From Clostridium sp. 26_21 (GTDB taxonomy: Bacteria > Bacillota > Clostridia > TANB77 > CAG-508): a stretch of 64,000 nt of DNA. The notes beneath the pieces were generated by a model. The model was not told the origin of the DNA. It made no database searches and saw nothing but the letters and a program-made list of their open reading frames with translations. The DNA lies in assembly GCA_001915995.1 (NCBI GenBank), contig MNRO01000020.1:1-64000 (forward strand), written 5' to 3'. Shown here piece by piece: positions 17,396-24,902 of the stretch. How positions within the stretch are numbered: the first letter of the stretch is position 1; each line of letters starts with the position of its first letter. The position numbers and the translations under genes were made by a program.

Positions 17396-18187
17396 ATGCA
17401 AACAATAACAAGTAAAGATAATGAATTAATAAAACATATTAGAAAATTAAAAGATAAAAAATATCGTGATGAAAGTAATGAATATGTTGTTGAAGGTGTA
17501 AAACTTGTTGAAGAAGCGGTAAAAGAAAATGCAAAAATAAAACAAATAATTGTATGTGAAGATACAACAAGAACATATGAAATTCCAACACATATAATGC
17601 TTGAAATTGCAAAATATGAATGTATATCTGTTTCAGATAAAATTTTTAATATAATAACACAGGTTACAAATCCACAAGGAATAATGGCTATAATAGAAAA
17701 AAATGCACAAAATGCAAAAATAGATTATACACAAGATATAATAGTTGTATTAGATGATGTACAAGATCCAGGAAATTTAGGAACAATTTTAAGAACAGTT
17801 GATAGTATTGGATTAAATCAAATTATAGTGTCAAAAGGAACTGCAGATGCTTTTAATTCTAAAGTTGTTCGTTCAACAATGGGAGCTATATTTAGAATAA
17901 AAATAATAGAAGTTGAAAATCTAGCACAGGCAATAAAAGAAATGAGAAAACATCATTTTAAATTAATGGTAACATCTTTACAAACAAAAAATAGTATTTA
18001 TGATATAGATTTTTATAAAAAGATTATAGTTATTGGAAATGAAGCAAATGGAGTTTCAAAAGAAATTCAAGATATGGCAGATGAAAAAGCTAAAATTCCA
18101 ATGTTGGGTAGAACTGAGAGCCTTAATGCATCTGTTGCAGCAGGTGTTGTTATGTATGAATATGTAAGACAAAAATTGAGTAAATAA
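17396..18187 (+). CDS. SpoU/TrmH-family RNA 2'-O-methyltransferase
   Basis: This enzyme methylates a ribose in rRNA or tRNA using SAM. The 263-aa protein has the substrate-binding N-terminus (VVEGVKLVEEA) and all three SpoU motifs: DDVQDPGNLGTILRT, VIGNEANGVSKE and the knot-forming GRTESLNASVAAGVVMYE. It resembles RlmB/YsgA-type rRNA methyltransferases, but the target base cannot be read from sequence. AAAGGAG precedes the ATG, 21 bp after mfd. Confidence 0.9.
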   Translation: MQTITSKDNELIKHIRKLKDKKYRDESNEYVVEGVKLVEEAVKENAKIKQIIVCEDTTRTYEIPTHIMLEIAKYECISVSDKIFNIITQVTNPQGIMAIIEKNAQNAKIDYTQDIIVVLDDVQDPGNLGTILRTVDSIGLNQIIVSKGTADAFNSKVVRSTMGAIFRIKIIEVENLAQAIKEMRKHHFKLMVTSLQTKNSIYDIDFYKKIIVIGNEANGVSKEIQDMADEKAKIPMLGRTESLNASVAAGVVMYEYVRQKLSK

Positions 18188-18201
18188 AAGTTTAATATAT
18201 A

Positions 18202-18230
18202 TTGTATTTTAGTAGTTTTTAAGATATAAT
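18202..18230 (+). promoter_or_regulatory. Promoter of the small toxin-like ORF
   Basis: TTGTAT (18202-18207), 17-bp spacer, consensus TATAAT (18225-18230). Predicted start near 18237. Confidence 0.75.
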
Positions 18231-18238
18231 TACTCCAA

Positions 18239-18269
18239 TCCTTTTACAGAGGAAATCTAGGAAAGGAGG
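18239..18269 (+). promoter_or_regulatory. Leader hairpin sequestering a very strong Shine-Dalgarno
   Basis: TCCTTT (18239-18244) is complementary to AAAGGA (18262-18267) within the AAAGGAGG ribosome-binding site; the flanking CC/GG can extend it across a 2-nt bulge. Type I toxin mRNAs commonly occlude their ribosome-binding site this way. Confidence 0.5.
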
Positions 18270-18279
18270 AATTCATATC

Positions 18280-18369
18280 ATGACGTCTTATGACTTAATT
18301 TGGTTATTAATACAAGAAATATTAAAAGATAATTCAAGTGAAAATAATCAAAAAAACAATGAAAAATAG
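18280..18369 (+). CDS. 29-aa peptide, candidate type I toxin (par/Fst-like arrangement)
   Basis: The ORF runs from ATG 18280 to TAG 18369. The peptide starts MTSYDLIWLLIQEILKDN: a short hydrophobic N-terminal segment followed by a polar Asn/Lys/Glu tail, the layout of small membrane-acting type I toxins. Its transcription unit is complete: consensus promoter, AAAGGAGG at 10-nt spacing and a terminator. A convergent antisense RNA 220 bp downstream carries sequence complementary to the start region. The hydrophobic run (about 11 residues) is shorter than in Fst, so membrane insertion is uncertain. A regulatory leader peptide is the alternative. Confidence 0.6.
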   Translation: MTSYDLIWLLIQEILKDNSSENNQKNNEK

Positions 18370-18385
18370 ATTACAAAGTCTATTT

Positions 18386-18413
18386 TGGAGCAGTCTGATC
18401 AGCTGCTCTTTTT
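18386..18413 (+). terminator. Terminator of the toxin-like mRNA with a self-complementary loop
   Basis: GAGCAG and CTGCTC form the stem, then five Ts. The loop carries CTGATCAG, which is palindromic and matches the loop of the antisense RNA's terminator. Confidence 0.75.
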
Positions 18414-18542
18414 ATATACTAGGAAAGTTCTCTGAACTTCCTAGTATATAAAAACTACAAACGCTAGCCCTTTGATATTTTCTTCTTTTAGTCGAAAACT
18501 CAAATCGGGCGAGAACAAATGGCGAATACATTGCTTTGTTCT
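18413..18542 (+). repeat. Three-hairpin intergenic element, copy 2
   Basis: H1 is TATATACTAGGAAAGTTC opposite GAACTTCCTAGTATATA; the AC/GT pair replaces the AA/TT of copy 1, a compensatory change. H2 keeps the shape with different sequence (TTTGATATTTTC / GAAAACTCAAA) and the shared CGGGCGAGAACAAAT. H3 keeps only AGAACAAA / TTTGTTCT. It lies between the two terminators of the toxin-antitoxin-like locus, beginning in the T-tract of the first. Confidence 0.7.
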
Positions 18543-18589
18543 ATACTATATGATTTTTTAAGGAAAATATTTATTAGAAGTTTAGAAAA

Positions 18590-18667
18590 TAAAAAAAGAG
18601 ATATGTGATCAGCATATCTCATTCATATCATGATTCTCGTATGACTAACAATGTCACTCGAGTTGTT
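18590..18667 (-). ncRNA. ~77-nt antisense RNA, candidate type I antitoxin
   Basis: A minus-strand promoter (TTGACA-17-TATACT) and a perfect terminator (GAGATATG / CATATCTC plus seven Ts) bound a ~77-nt transcript. It carries the complement of ATTCATATCATGA (18621-18633), identical to 18271-18283 of the toxin-like mRNA just after its ribosome-binding site and covering the AUG. It also carries the complement of TATGACT (18640-18646), identical to 18289-18295. Its terminator loop contains CTGATCA and can kiss the mRNA terminator loop. This matches the RNA II design of the enterococcal par locus. Confidence 0.65.
18591..18620 (-). terminator. Terminator of the antisense RNA
   Basis: GAGATATG (18598-18605) and CATATCTC (18613-18620) pair perfectly; seven As at 18591-18597 give the T-run on the minus strand. 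Confidence 0.85.
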
Positions 18668-18673
18668 AAATAT

Positions 18674-18702
18674 AGTATACTACTTTTTCTAGTATATGTC
18701 AA
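18674..18702 (-). promoter_or_regulatory. Promoter of the antisense RNA
   Basis: Consensus TTGACA (18702-18697), 17-bp spacer, TATACT (18679-18674). It is among the best promoter matches in the window. Confidence 0.8.
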
Positions 18703-18752
18703 ACTTTTTTTGTTATTCAGAAAATATTTTTATAATTATAAATATGAAAATG

Positions 18753-18780
18753 TTGAAAAAAATATAAAATTGGATATAAT
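18753..18780 (+). promoter_or_regulatory. Promoter of the histidine-phosphatase gene
   Basis: TTGAAA (18753-18758), 16-bp spacer, TATAAT (18775-18780). Confidence 0.65.
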
Positions 18781-18811
18781 ATTAATAATTAATATAGGAG
18801 GAATGATTGGT

Positions 18812-19351
18812 ATGAAAATTTATTATGTAAGACATGGACAAACAGACTTAAATTTAGCCAAAAAAATGCAAGGTGGAGGAACAGAAAAAGAATTAAATGA
18901 AACAGGTGTAAGTCAAGCTTATAATACAAAAAAAGAACTTGAAAATGTAAAATATGATCTTGTAATTTGTTCTCCAATGAAAAGAGCAAAACAAACAGCT
19001 GAAATAATAAATGAAGGAAGAGATATACCAATTATTACAGATGAAAGAATAAGAGAAAGAAAATTAGGGGATTATGAAGGAAGAGATGTAACAGAAGAAA
19101 TGGAAAATAATATTTGGGATTATAAGTTAAATTATAACATTCCAAATGGAGAAAATTTACATGATTTTGAAAAAAGAATCGATGAATTTTTTGATGATAT
19201 AAAAGAAAAATATCATGATAAAAGTGTATTAATTGTAGCTCATGGAGGAATTGCAAAAGTTATAAAAGCACATCTTTATGGTATGCCAGAAAGTCAAAAT
19301 TTAGCAGAAATTTCAATGAATAATTGTGAGATAATAGAAACTGAGATATAA
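18812..19351 (+). CDS. Histidine phosphatase (phosphoglycerate mutase-like) family protein
   Basis: This 179-aa protein belongs to the histidine phosphatase superfamily: catalytic H8 in YYVRHGQTD, CSPMKRAKQTAE, and a second histidine in IVAHGGIAK. Substrates in this superfamily range from sugar phosphates to cofactor precursors and cannot be assigned here. The start is ATG 18812 with AGGAGG 10 nt upstream; the same frame stays open back to 18605, but that part overlaps the antisense RNA locus and is not coding. Confidence 0.9.
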   Translation: MKIYYVRHGQTDLNLAKKMQGGGTEKELNETGVSQAYNTKKELENVKYDLVICSPMKRAKQTAEIINEGRDIPIITDERIRERKLGDYEGRDVTEEMENNIWDYKLNYNIPNGENLHDFEKRIDEFFDDIKEKYHDKSVLIVAHGGIAKVIKAHLYGMPESQNLAEISMNNCEIIETEI

Positions 19352-19405
19352 TATTAATATATTATGTATTAAAATAATTTTTAGTCAAAAAAAATTTATA
19401 TACTC

Positions 19406-19445
19406 AAAAAGGAACTAGTACCAATTATGGTAATAGTTCCTTTTT
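19406..19445 (+). terminator. Bidirectional terminator
   Basis: AAAAAGGAACTA...TACC pairs with GGTA...AGTTCCTTTTT, serving both the phosphatase gene and the minus-strand gene that ends at 19459. Confidence 0.85.
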
Positions 19446-19458
19446 AAAGTTTAATGTA

Positions 19459-20670
19459 TTACAATTTTTCAGGAAGTAAACGCTTCAACGTTTTTAGATA
19501 TGAAAAATATTCATCCCTGAATTGTCCACTGGAATCAGCCTCCAATAGAGAGAGAATAGAAGTATAGAATTGATAGTAGTTAAATAATCCCTTACTTTCA
19601 TCCCATAAAAATGTCATTGCATAGTCAAGGCTAATTAACTCACGTTCAACGTCTAAGCCAATGTCGTTACCATTACAATAAATTTCGATAGTCTGATTGA
19701 ATCCGGAAAAACTTACACATACATTCTCACAATATTTCGATTTTAATACTTTTTCAGTATCAATCATAAGCTCTCGAATCCATTCAGTATATGGAATTGT
19801 GATTTTATATAAGTAACGCTTCAATTCGCTATTATAAAACACTTTTCCACAATTCAGCTTACATTTTCCAAATTGATTGAATTTAAGATGTTCTTTCTTA
19901 TTCTCAGGAATCGTAGTGTTTCCCAATTTTTCAAATTGATTTCTTTTCAATATATTGTAAGGGAATGAGATAAATGCTCTTTGCATGATTGCTCGAAGAA
20001 GAAGTTTTTTATCAAATTTGGGGTTAAGATAGAATAATTGAATGTCATATACTCTGAAAATATCAATACTTTTTCTAGAAAAAGCAAAATCTTCTGAAAG
20101 ATTTAACATTAATATTCCATTATTTTTGACTTCAACTGAATAATTGCGAAAGAAGTTTTTCGTAAAATTATGAAGTAATTCTTGATTAATTTTCTTCAAA
20201 ACACTATCATTCCAAACAAAAAGGATACTATAGGTTCCATCAGTGTTAAAAATCAGTGATTTTGTACCACTGAACATCTTAACGGGTGTCATTATATCAG
20301 TAATATATCCCATTTTCTTAGCATAGTCACAAATTTCCGGACGTAAATTTGCTTGAGTACTTGGTGCTAAAATTCCACATACAATTGCTCCAGCAAAATC
20401 TCTTCCGTCTAAAAAAGTAGTTTTTTCATAAAGCTTTCCATTTTCACCACGAGCAACGTTTCTTATTAAACCTTTTGTAAAGAGAACTTCTACCTCATCA
20501 GGTGTTATTGATACAAAATTGCTATTACTAGTTATTTGCCATCCTTCCCATGTAAGGACTACACTTTGCTTATTCCAAGCACCCATCCGATCAGTGATAA
20601 TGTGGCGCTTACCATTCATTGTGCAAATGGTTTGGTTTTCTATAAGTCTGCTTACATAACTATTTTCCAT
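19459..20670 (-). CDS. Unknown 403-aa protein of atypical base composition
   Basis: I do not recognise this family. The product is a soluble 403-aa protein without signal peptide or membrane segments. It contains a CKLNCGK pair of cysteines in the second half and a conserved-looking N-terminal section (MGAWNKQSVVLTWEGWQ). G+C is visibly higher than in flanking genes, suggesting transfer. It is monocistronic with its own TTGATT-17-TATAAT promoter, an inverted repeat at the transcript start, AAAGGAG Shine-Dalgarno and terminator. This is the same architecture as the unrelated singleton at 6917-7312. Confidence 0.75.
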   Translation of the reverse strand: MENSYVSRLIENQTICTMNGKRHIITDRMGAWNKQSVVLTWEGWQITSNSNFVSITPDEVEVLFTKGLIRNVARGENGKLYEKTTFLDGRDFAGAIVCGILAPSTQANLRPEICDYAKKMGYITDIMTPVKMFSGTKSLIFNTDGTYSILFVWNDSVLKKINQELLHNFTKNFFRNYSVEVKNNGILMLNLSEDFAFSRKSIDIFRVYDIQLFYLNPKFDKKLLLRAIMQRAFISFPYNILKRNQFEKLGNTTIPENKKEHLKFNQFGKCKLNCGKVFYNSELKRYLYKITIPYTEWIRELMIDTEKVLKSKYCENVCVSFSGFNQTIEIYCNGNDIGLDVERELISLDYAMTFLWDESKGLFNYYQFYTSILSLLEADSSGQFRDEYFSYLKTLKRLLPEKL

Positions 20671-20690
20671 ATCTTTTCTCCTTTTTTATT

Positions 20691-20704
20691 CTTGCATTTG
20701 CAAG
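20691..20704. promoter_or_regulatory. Inverted repeat just downstream of the promoter
   Basis: CTTGCA TT TGCAAG lies between the -10 box and the Shine-Dalgarno of the minus-strand 403-aa gene, an operator-like position. Confidence 0.5.
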
Positions 20705-20715
20705 TTAATGTACTT

Positions 20716-20744
20716 ATTATAATGTATTTTAGGCTAAAAATCAA
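20716..20744 (-). promoter_or_regulatory. Promoter of the 403-aa gene
   Basis: Minus strand TTGATT (20744-20739), 17-bp spacer, TATAAT (20721-20716). Confidence 0.7.
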
Positions 20745-20870
20745 TATATAAAGGTTGTTACAGAACAAAATATAATAAAAAATGTAAAGAATAAAACATA
20801 TGTAATAGTCATACATGAATAAAAAGTAAAATAATGAATAAAATTAAATATCAGACTCAGGAGGTTTTTT

Positions 20871-21638
20871 ATGTTTTTGGTATTTAATAAAGAAAAAATT
20901 CAAACATATATAGTATCTGTGTTAACAGTAGCTGTATTAATAACAATTGCAAGTGTAGGAAAAATAGAAACAGTTCAAACATCATCACAAGAAAAAGAAT
21001 TGCCAATTTATAATGTTCAAACAGATGAAAAAAAGGTTGCATTTACAATGAATTGTGCTTGGAATGCAGATGATATTGATAAAATATTAGAAACATTACA
21101 AAAAAATAATGTAAAAATTACATTTTTTTTGGTAGGAGAATGGGTAGATAAATATCCAGAGGCAGTAAAAAAGATTGCAGAAGCGGGTCATGAAATTGGA
21201 ACACATAGTAATACACATCCACATGTAAATAAATTATCAGCAGAAAAAAATTTAGAAGAAATAAAATTAAGTGTAAATAAAATTGAAAAGATAACAAATA
21301 AAAAAGTAGAATTATATAGACCACCTTATGGAGAGTATAATGATATAGTAATAAAAACAGCAAAAAATAATGGATATTATCCAATTCAATGGAATTTAGA
21401 TACATTGGATTATAAAGGATTAAATGGTGATGAAATGTGGAAAAGAATAAAAAATAAAATATTAAATGGAAGTATAATATTGAGTCATAATGGAACAAAA
21501 AATATTGCAGATAGTTTAGATGGACTAATTAAAAATATAAAATCACAAGGATTTGAGTTAGTAACAGTATCAGAATTAATATATAAAGATAATTATGTGA
21601 TTGATAATAATGGAATTCAAATAAATACAAATACATAA
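20871..21638 (+). CDS. Polysaccharide deacetylase family protein, PdaB-like (sporulation type)
   Basis: This NodB-fold deacetylase acts outside the membrane, probably on cortex or wall glycan during sporulation. The 255-aa protein has an N-terminal signal anchor (about residues 11-30) and a NodB domain with the metal motif GTHSNTHPH (H112, H116), RPPYGEYN (about 147-154) and a C-terminal SHNGT. Motif 1, normally TFDDG-like, reads TMNCAWNADD: the usual first aspartate is N61, so activity may be altered. A GGAGG lies before the ATG. Confidence 0.85.
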   Translation: MFLVFNKEKIQTYIVSVLTVAVLITIASVGKIETVQTSSQEKELPIYNVQTDEKKVAFTMNCAWNADDIDKILETLQKNNVKITFFLVGEWVDKYPEAVKKIAEAGHEIGTHSNTHPHVNKLSAEKNLEEIKLSVNKIEKITNKKVELYRPPYGEYNDIVIKTAKNNGYYPIQWNLDTLDYKGLNGDEMWKRIKNKILNGSIILSHNGTKNIADSLDGLIKNIKSQGFELVTVSELIYKDNYVIDNNGIQINTNT

Positions 21639-21702
21639 AATAAGAATACTAATAGTACAATTGGGTAAAATAGGCATATAAATAGAAAAAAGGAGAAGAT
21701 GT

Positions 21703-22170
21703 ATGCCATTAATTGGAATTGTTGCCAGAAAAAAAGATATAAAAGACATAAAAAGAAAACTAGGAGAAAATTATGAGCTAATTGAATTGACCAATGAAAG
21801 CATAAAAAATTTAAAAAATATAAAATTTGATGAGATAATTTACAATAAAGACATAAATTTAACAGAAGAAGAATACAAATTTATGAGAGAAATAATAAAT
21901 AAGACAAAATATATTCTGATAAATTCAGATGTAAAAATAAAAATACCTGAAAATATACTAATAAAAATTATAACTTTTGGATTTAATTCAAAATCAACAA
22001 TAATGATATCAAGTGTAAAAGAAAACTATATAATAATTAGTGTACAAAGAGAAATAGAAAAAATAAATGGTGATATAATAGAAAATCAAGAGAAAAAAAT
22101 AGAAATAGAGCAAAATAAAAAGTCATCAATATATAATGAAATTATAAATTTTTTAATAAATGAGCTATAA
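21703..22170 (+). CDS. Unknown 155-aa protein
   Basis: I do not recognise this family. The protein starts MPLIGIVARKKD and alternates short strands and Lys/Glu-rich helices with a long charged C-terminal tail. It has no membrane segment. AAGGAG precedes the ATG. It follows pdaB by 64 bp on the same strand and could be co-transcribed; the next gene has its own promoter. Confidence 0.7.
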   Translation: MPLIGIVARKKDIKDIKRKLGENYELIELTNESIKNLKNIKFDEIIYNKDINLTEEEYKFMREIINKTKYILINSDVKIKIPENILIKIITFGFNSKSTIMISSVKENYIIISVQREIEKINGDIIENQEKKIEIEQNKKSSIYNEIINFLINEL

Positions 22171-22258
22171 AATAGCCCATAATTTATAAAAAGACTGTCA
22201 AAAATGCCTAAAAATGAATAAAAATTCGAAAAAAATTTCAAAATATTAACTTTTTATG

Positions 22259-22287
22259 TAGACAAAACCAAAAATGTGTAGTATAAT
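22259..22287 (+). promoter_or_regulatory. Promoter of the SSB-like gene
   Basis: TAGACA (22259-22264), 17-bp spacer, TATAAT (22282-22287). The 5' leader is about 80 nt. Confidence 0.7.
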
Positions 22288-22373
22288 AAGAAATGTAGAA
22301 AATTTTAAAATAAAAAAACGCAAGATGGTAATTTACAATTGATAAAATAAAAAAAGATAGGGAGGAAATAAAA

Positions 22374-23093
22374 TTGGATACAAATTATTTAGAAAACAAC
22401 TACTTAACATTAGTAGGAAAGGTTACAGGCGAAAAAGAATTTAGCCATGAAATTTATGGGGAGAAATTTTATAGATTTTCATTATCTATAGCACGTTTAA
22501 GTGGAAACGCAGACATTATTCCAATAACAATTTCAGAAAGACTAATAACAGATGAGACATTAACAGAAGGAAAGAAATTATTAATAAAAGGACAATTTAG
22601 ATCATACAACAGCTTTGAAAATGAAAGAAACAAATTAATCTTAACAGTTTTTGCTAAAGATGTTCAAGAATTACCAGAAAATGAAGAACAAGAAGTTGAA
22701 GTTGAAGGCGAAGATGGAGAAATAGCAAAAAAAGAAGAAATGACAAACGAAGTAGTACTTATCGGATTTGTTTGTAAAAAACCTATTTACAGACAAACAC
22801 CATTTGGAAGAGAAATTGCAGATTTATTATTAGCAGTAAACAGAGCATATAATAAATCAGATTATATTCCAACAATTGCTTGGGGAAGAAATGCAAGATT
22901 TTGCCAAAACATAGAAGTGGGAACACAAGTAAAAATTATAGGTAGAGTTCAATCAAGACAATATGAAAAGAAACATGAAGATGGAACAGTTGAAACAAAA
23001 ACTGCATATGAAGTTTCTGTATGTAGCTTAGAAGTAATAAATGAAGAAGGAAATGAAAACAAAGAAGAAACAGAAAATCAAGAAGCTGTTTAA
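22374..23093 (+). CDS. Single-stranded DNA-binding protein with two OB folds
   Basis: This 239-aa protein carries two OB/SSB-type units in tandem, about residues 8-105 and 125-228. Each shows an SSB-like strand pattern (NNYLTLVGKVTGE; NEVVLIGFVCKKPIYRQTPFG). An acidic linker separates them, and an acidic tail ends the protein without the DDDIPF-type SSB tip. The second unit is the more SSB-like (VKIIGRVQSRQY). The start is TTG 22374, placed 8 nt after GGGAGG. It is likely a specialised rather than the replicative SSB. Confidence 0.8.
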   Translation: MDTNYLENNYLTLVGKVTGEKEFSHEIYGEKFYRFSLSIARLSGNADIIPITISERLITDETLTEGKKLLIKGQFRSYNSFENERNKLILTVFAKDVQELPENEEQEVEVEGEDGEIAKKEEMTNEVVLIGFVCKKPIYRQTPFGREIADLLLAVNRAYNKSDYIPTIAWGRNARFCQNIEVGTQVKIIGRVQSRQYEKKHEDGTVETKTAYEVSVCSLEVINEEGNENKEETENQEAV

Positions 23094-23104
23094 TATATAT
23101 TTAA

Positions 23105-23138
23105 AGAATTATAATTGAAAAATTATAGTTCTTTTTTT
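23105..23138 (+). terminator. Terminator of the SSB-like gene
   Basis: AGAATTATAATT pairs with AATTATAGTTCT (one G-U pair), then seven Ts. Confidence 0.8.
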
Positions 23139-23276
23139 ATATAATAAGAAAATGATACTTTCCTATTATATAAAAACTATAATTGCTAGTCCTTTGAGAT
23201 TTCATCGTTTCGTTCAGAAACTCAAATTTGGCGAGAACAAATCAAAGAAAAATTGAAAATTTTTCTTATTTGTTCT
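23138..23276 (+). repeat. Three-hairpin intergenic element, copy 3
   Basis: Nearly the same as copy 1: H1 TATATAATAAGAAA / TTTCCTATTATATA, H2 CCTTTGAGATTTC / GAAACTCAAATTTGG, and an H3 identical to copy 1. In H2 the outer CCC/GGG of copy 1 has become TCC/TGG. It again starts in the T-tract of an intrinsic terminator. Confidence 0.75.
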
Positions 23277-23376
23277 TGCGTAAAATCTTGTAATCTACCT
23301 CAAATTATGATATATTATAGGCATAAAATTAGACAACTATAAGTATAAGATATAATGTGAAAGGATGTTATAATAT

Positions 23377-24882
23377 ATGAGTAGAGGAAAAAGATATGAA
23401 ACAGAAGGAAAGTTAAATTATCAAAAAGTATTTGCAGTTATTATTGCTGTAATTGTAATAATAATGGTAGTAATGATAATAAAAAATGTATTTGTGCAGA
23501 GAGAAAAATTAAGTAAAAAATATGAATATTTTACAGTATTTTCATCAGAAAAATGGGGTGTAATAAACCAAGATGGAGAAATAGTAATAAATCCATCATA
23601 TCAAGAAATGATAATAATACCAGATAAAACAAAAGATGTATTTATATGTACATATGATATAAATGAAGAAGATGGAACATATAAAACAAAAGCATTAAAT
23701 AAAAAGAATGAAGAAATTTTTACACAATATGATCAAATACAAGTGCTAGAAAATATAGATGATGATAATATATGGTATGAAAAAAATGTACTAAAAGTAA
23801 TGAAAAATGGGAGATATGGATTAATTGATTTAAATGGTAAAAAATTATTAGACTGTGAATATGATGAAATTAATGTAATGAAAGGAATAGAAAACAGTTT
23901 ACTAATAAAAAAAGACGGATATGTAGGACTTGTAAATAATGCAGGAACAATTTTAATAGATGTAAAATATTCTAATATAAAAAATTTAGGAACAACATAT
24001 AAAGAAGGATATATAACAATAGATGAAAACGGAAAATGTGGTATAGTAAGTACAACCAAAATCCAAATATTAGAAAATAAATATAATGAAATAAAACAAG
24101 TATATTTAGGTGATAACTATTATGTTGTAGAAGATGGAAAAGAAAAAATAATAAATCAAGCAGGAGAAACATTAATAGACAATGGATTTGATGATATAAA
24201 ATCAAGTACAAAAAGAGGGATAATATTTACTCAAAAAGATTTATATGGAGAAATGTCAACATCTGGAGATATATTAATAGAAGCAAAATATCAAGATTTA
24301 AAAGAAGCAAATGAAGGAATTTATATAGCAAAAAAAGATGAAAAATATGGAATTATAGATGAAAACGAGAAAGAAAAAGTCCCATTTGAATATACAGGAA
24401 TTATTTATAATGAAAAAGCAAATGTATTTTTAGCAGAAGACGAAAATTATAAAACAACAATAATTAATGATAAATATGAAACAAAATTAAATGGAGTTCT
24501 AGTAGAGTTAAATGTAAGTGATAAATATATAAGAATGAGAGTTGGTAGTGATTATAAATATTATAACTTGAGTTTAGAAGAAATTACAAGTCAAGAAGCA
24601 TTGCCAAACAATACATTATTTTTGAAAAAAGAAAATGGAAAATATGGGTATGTAGACAAAAAAGAAAATGTTGTAGTAGACTATATTTATGATGATGCAA
24701 CAGAACAAAATTCTTATGGATTTGTAGCAGTAAAAAAAGATGGAGTATGGGGATCACTGGATAGAAATGGAAAAATTATAATATCTCCTAAATATAAAAT
24801 GGAAAATAATTTGAAGATAGATTTTATTGGGAAATGGCATTTAGGAGAAAATATAGGAATTGATTATTATTGTGAAAAATAG
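23377..24882 (+). CDS. WG-repeat protein with an N-terminal membrane anchor
   Basis: This 501-aa protein has a basic N-terminus, a membrane segment at about residues 17-36 and then at least seven WG (KWG) repeats of about 45-55 residues. Their hallmark is a Trp/Tyr-Gly pair followed by an Asp-rich turn: EKWGVINQDG, GRYGLIDLNG, GYVGLVNNAG, KYGIIDEN, KYGYVDKK, VWGSLDRNG. The fold is probably an extracellular repeat scaffold. AAGGATG precedes the ATG. The next gene follows after 20 bp. Confidence 0.85.
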   Translation: MSRGKRYETEGKLNYQKVFAVIIAVIVIIMVVMIIKNVFVQREKLSKKYEYFTVFSSEKWGVINQDGEIVINPSYQEMIIIPDKTKDVFICTYDINEEDGTYKTKALNKKNEEIFTQYDQIQVLENIDDDNIWYEKNVLKVMKNGRYGLIDLNGKKLLDCEYDEINVMKGIENSLLIKKDGYVGLVNNAGTILIDVKYSNIKNLGTTYKEGYITIDENGKCGIVSTTKIQILENKYNEIKQVYLGDNYYVVEDGKEKIINQAGETLIDNGFDDIKSSTKRGIIFTQKDLYGEMSTSGDILIEAKYQDLKEANEGIYIAKKDEKYGIIDENEKEKVPFEYTGIIYNEKANVFLAEDENYKTTIINDKYETKLNGVLVELNVSDKYIRMRVGSDYKYYNLSLEEITSQEALPNNTLFLKKENGKYGYVDKKENVVVDYIYDDATEQNSYGFVAVKKDGVWGSLDRNGKIIISPKYKMENNLKIDFIGKWHLGENIGIDYYCEK

Positions 24883-24902
24883 TAAGAAAGAAGGAACAAA
24901 AG

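Noticed and set aside
18605..18811. N-terminal 69-codon extension of the histidine-phosphatase frame
   Set aside because: It overlaps the antisense RNA terminator and promoter, has no ribosome-binding site, and the family's conserved start (MKIYYVRHG) is at 18812 behind AGGAGG.
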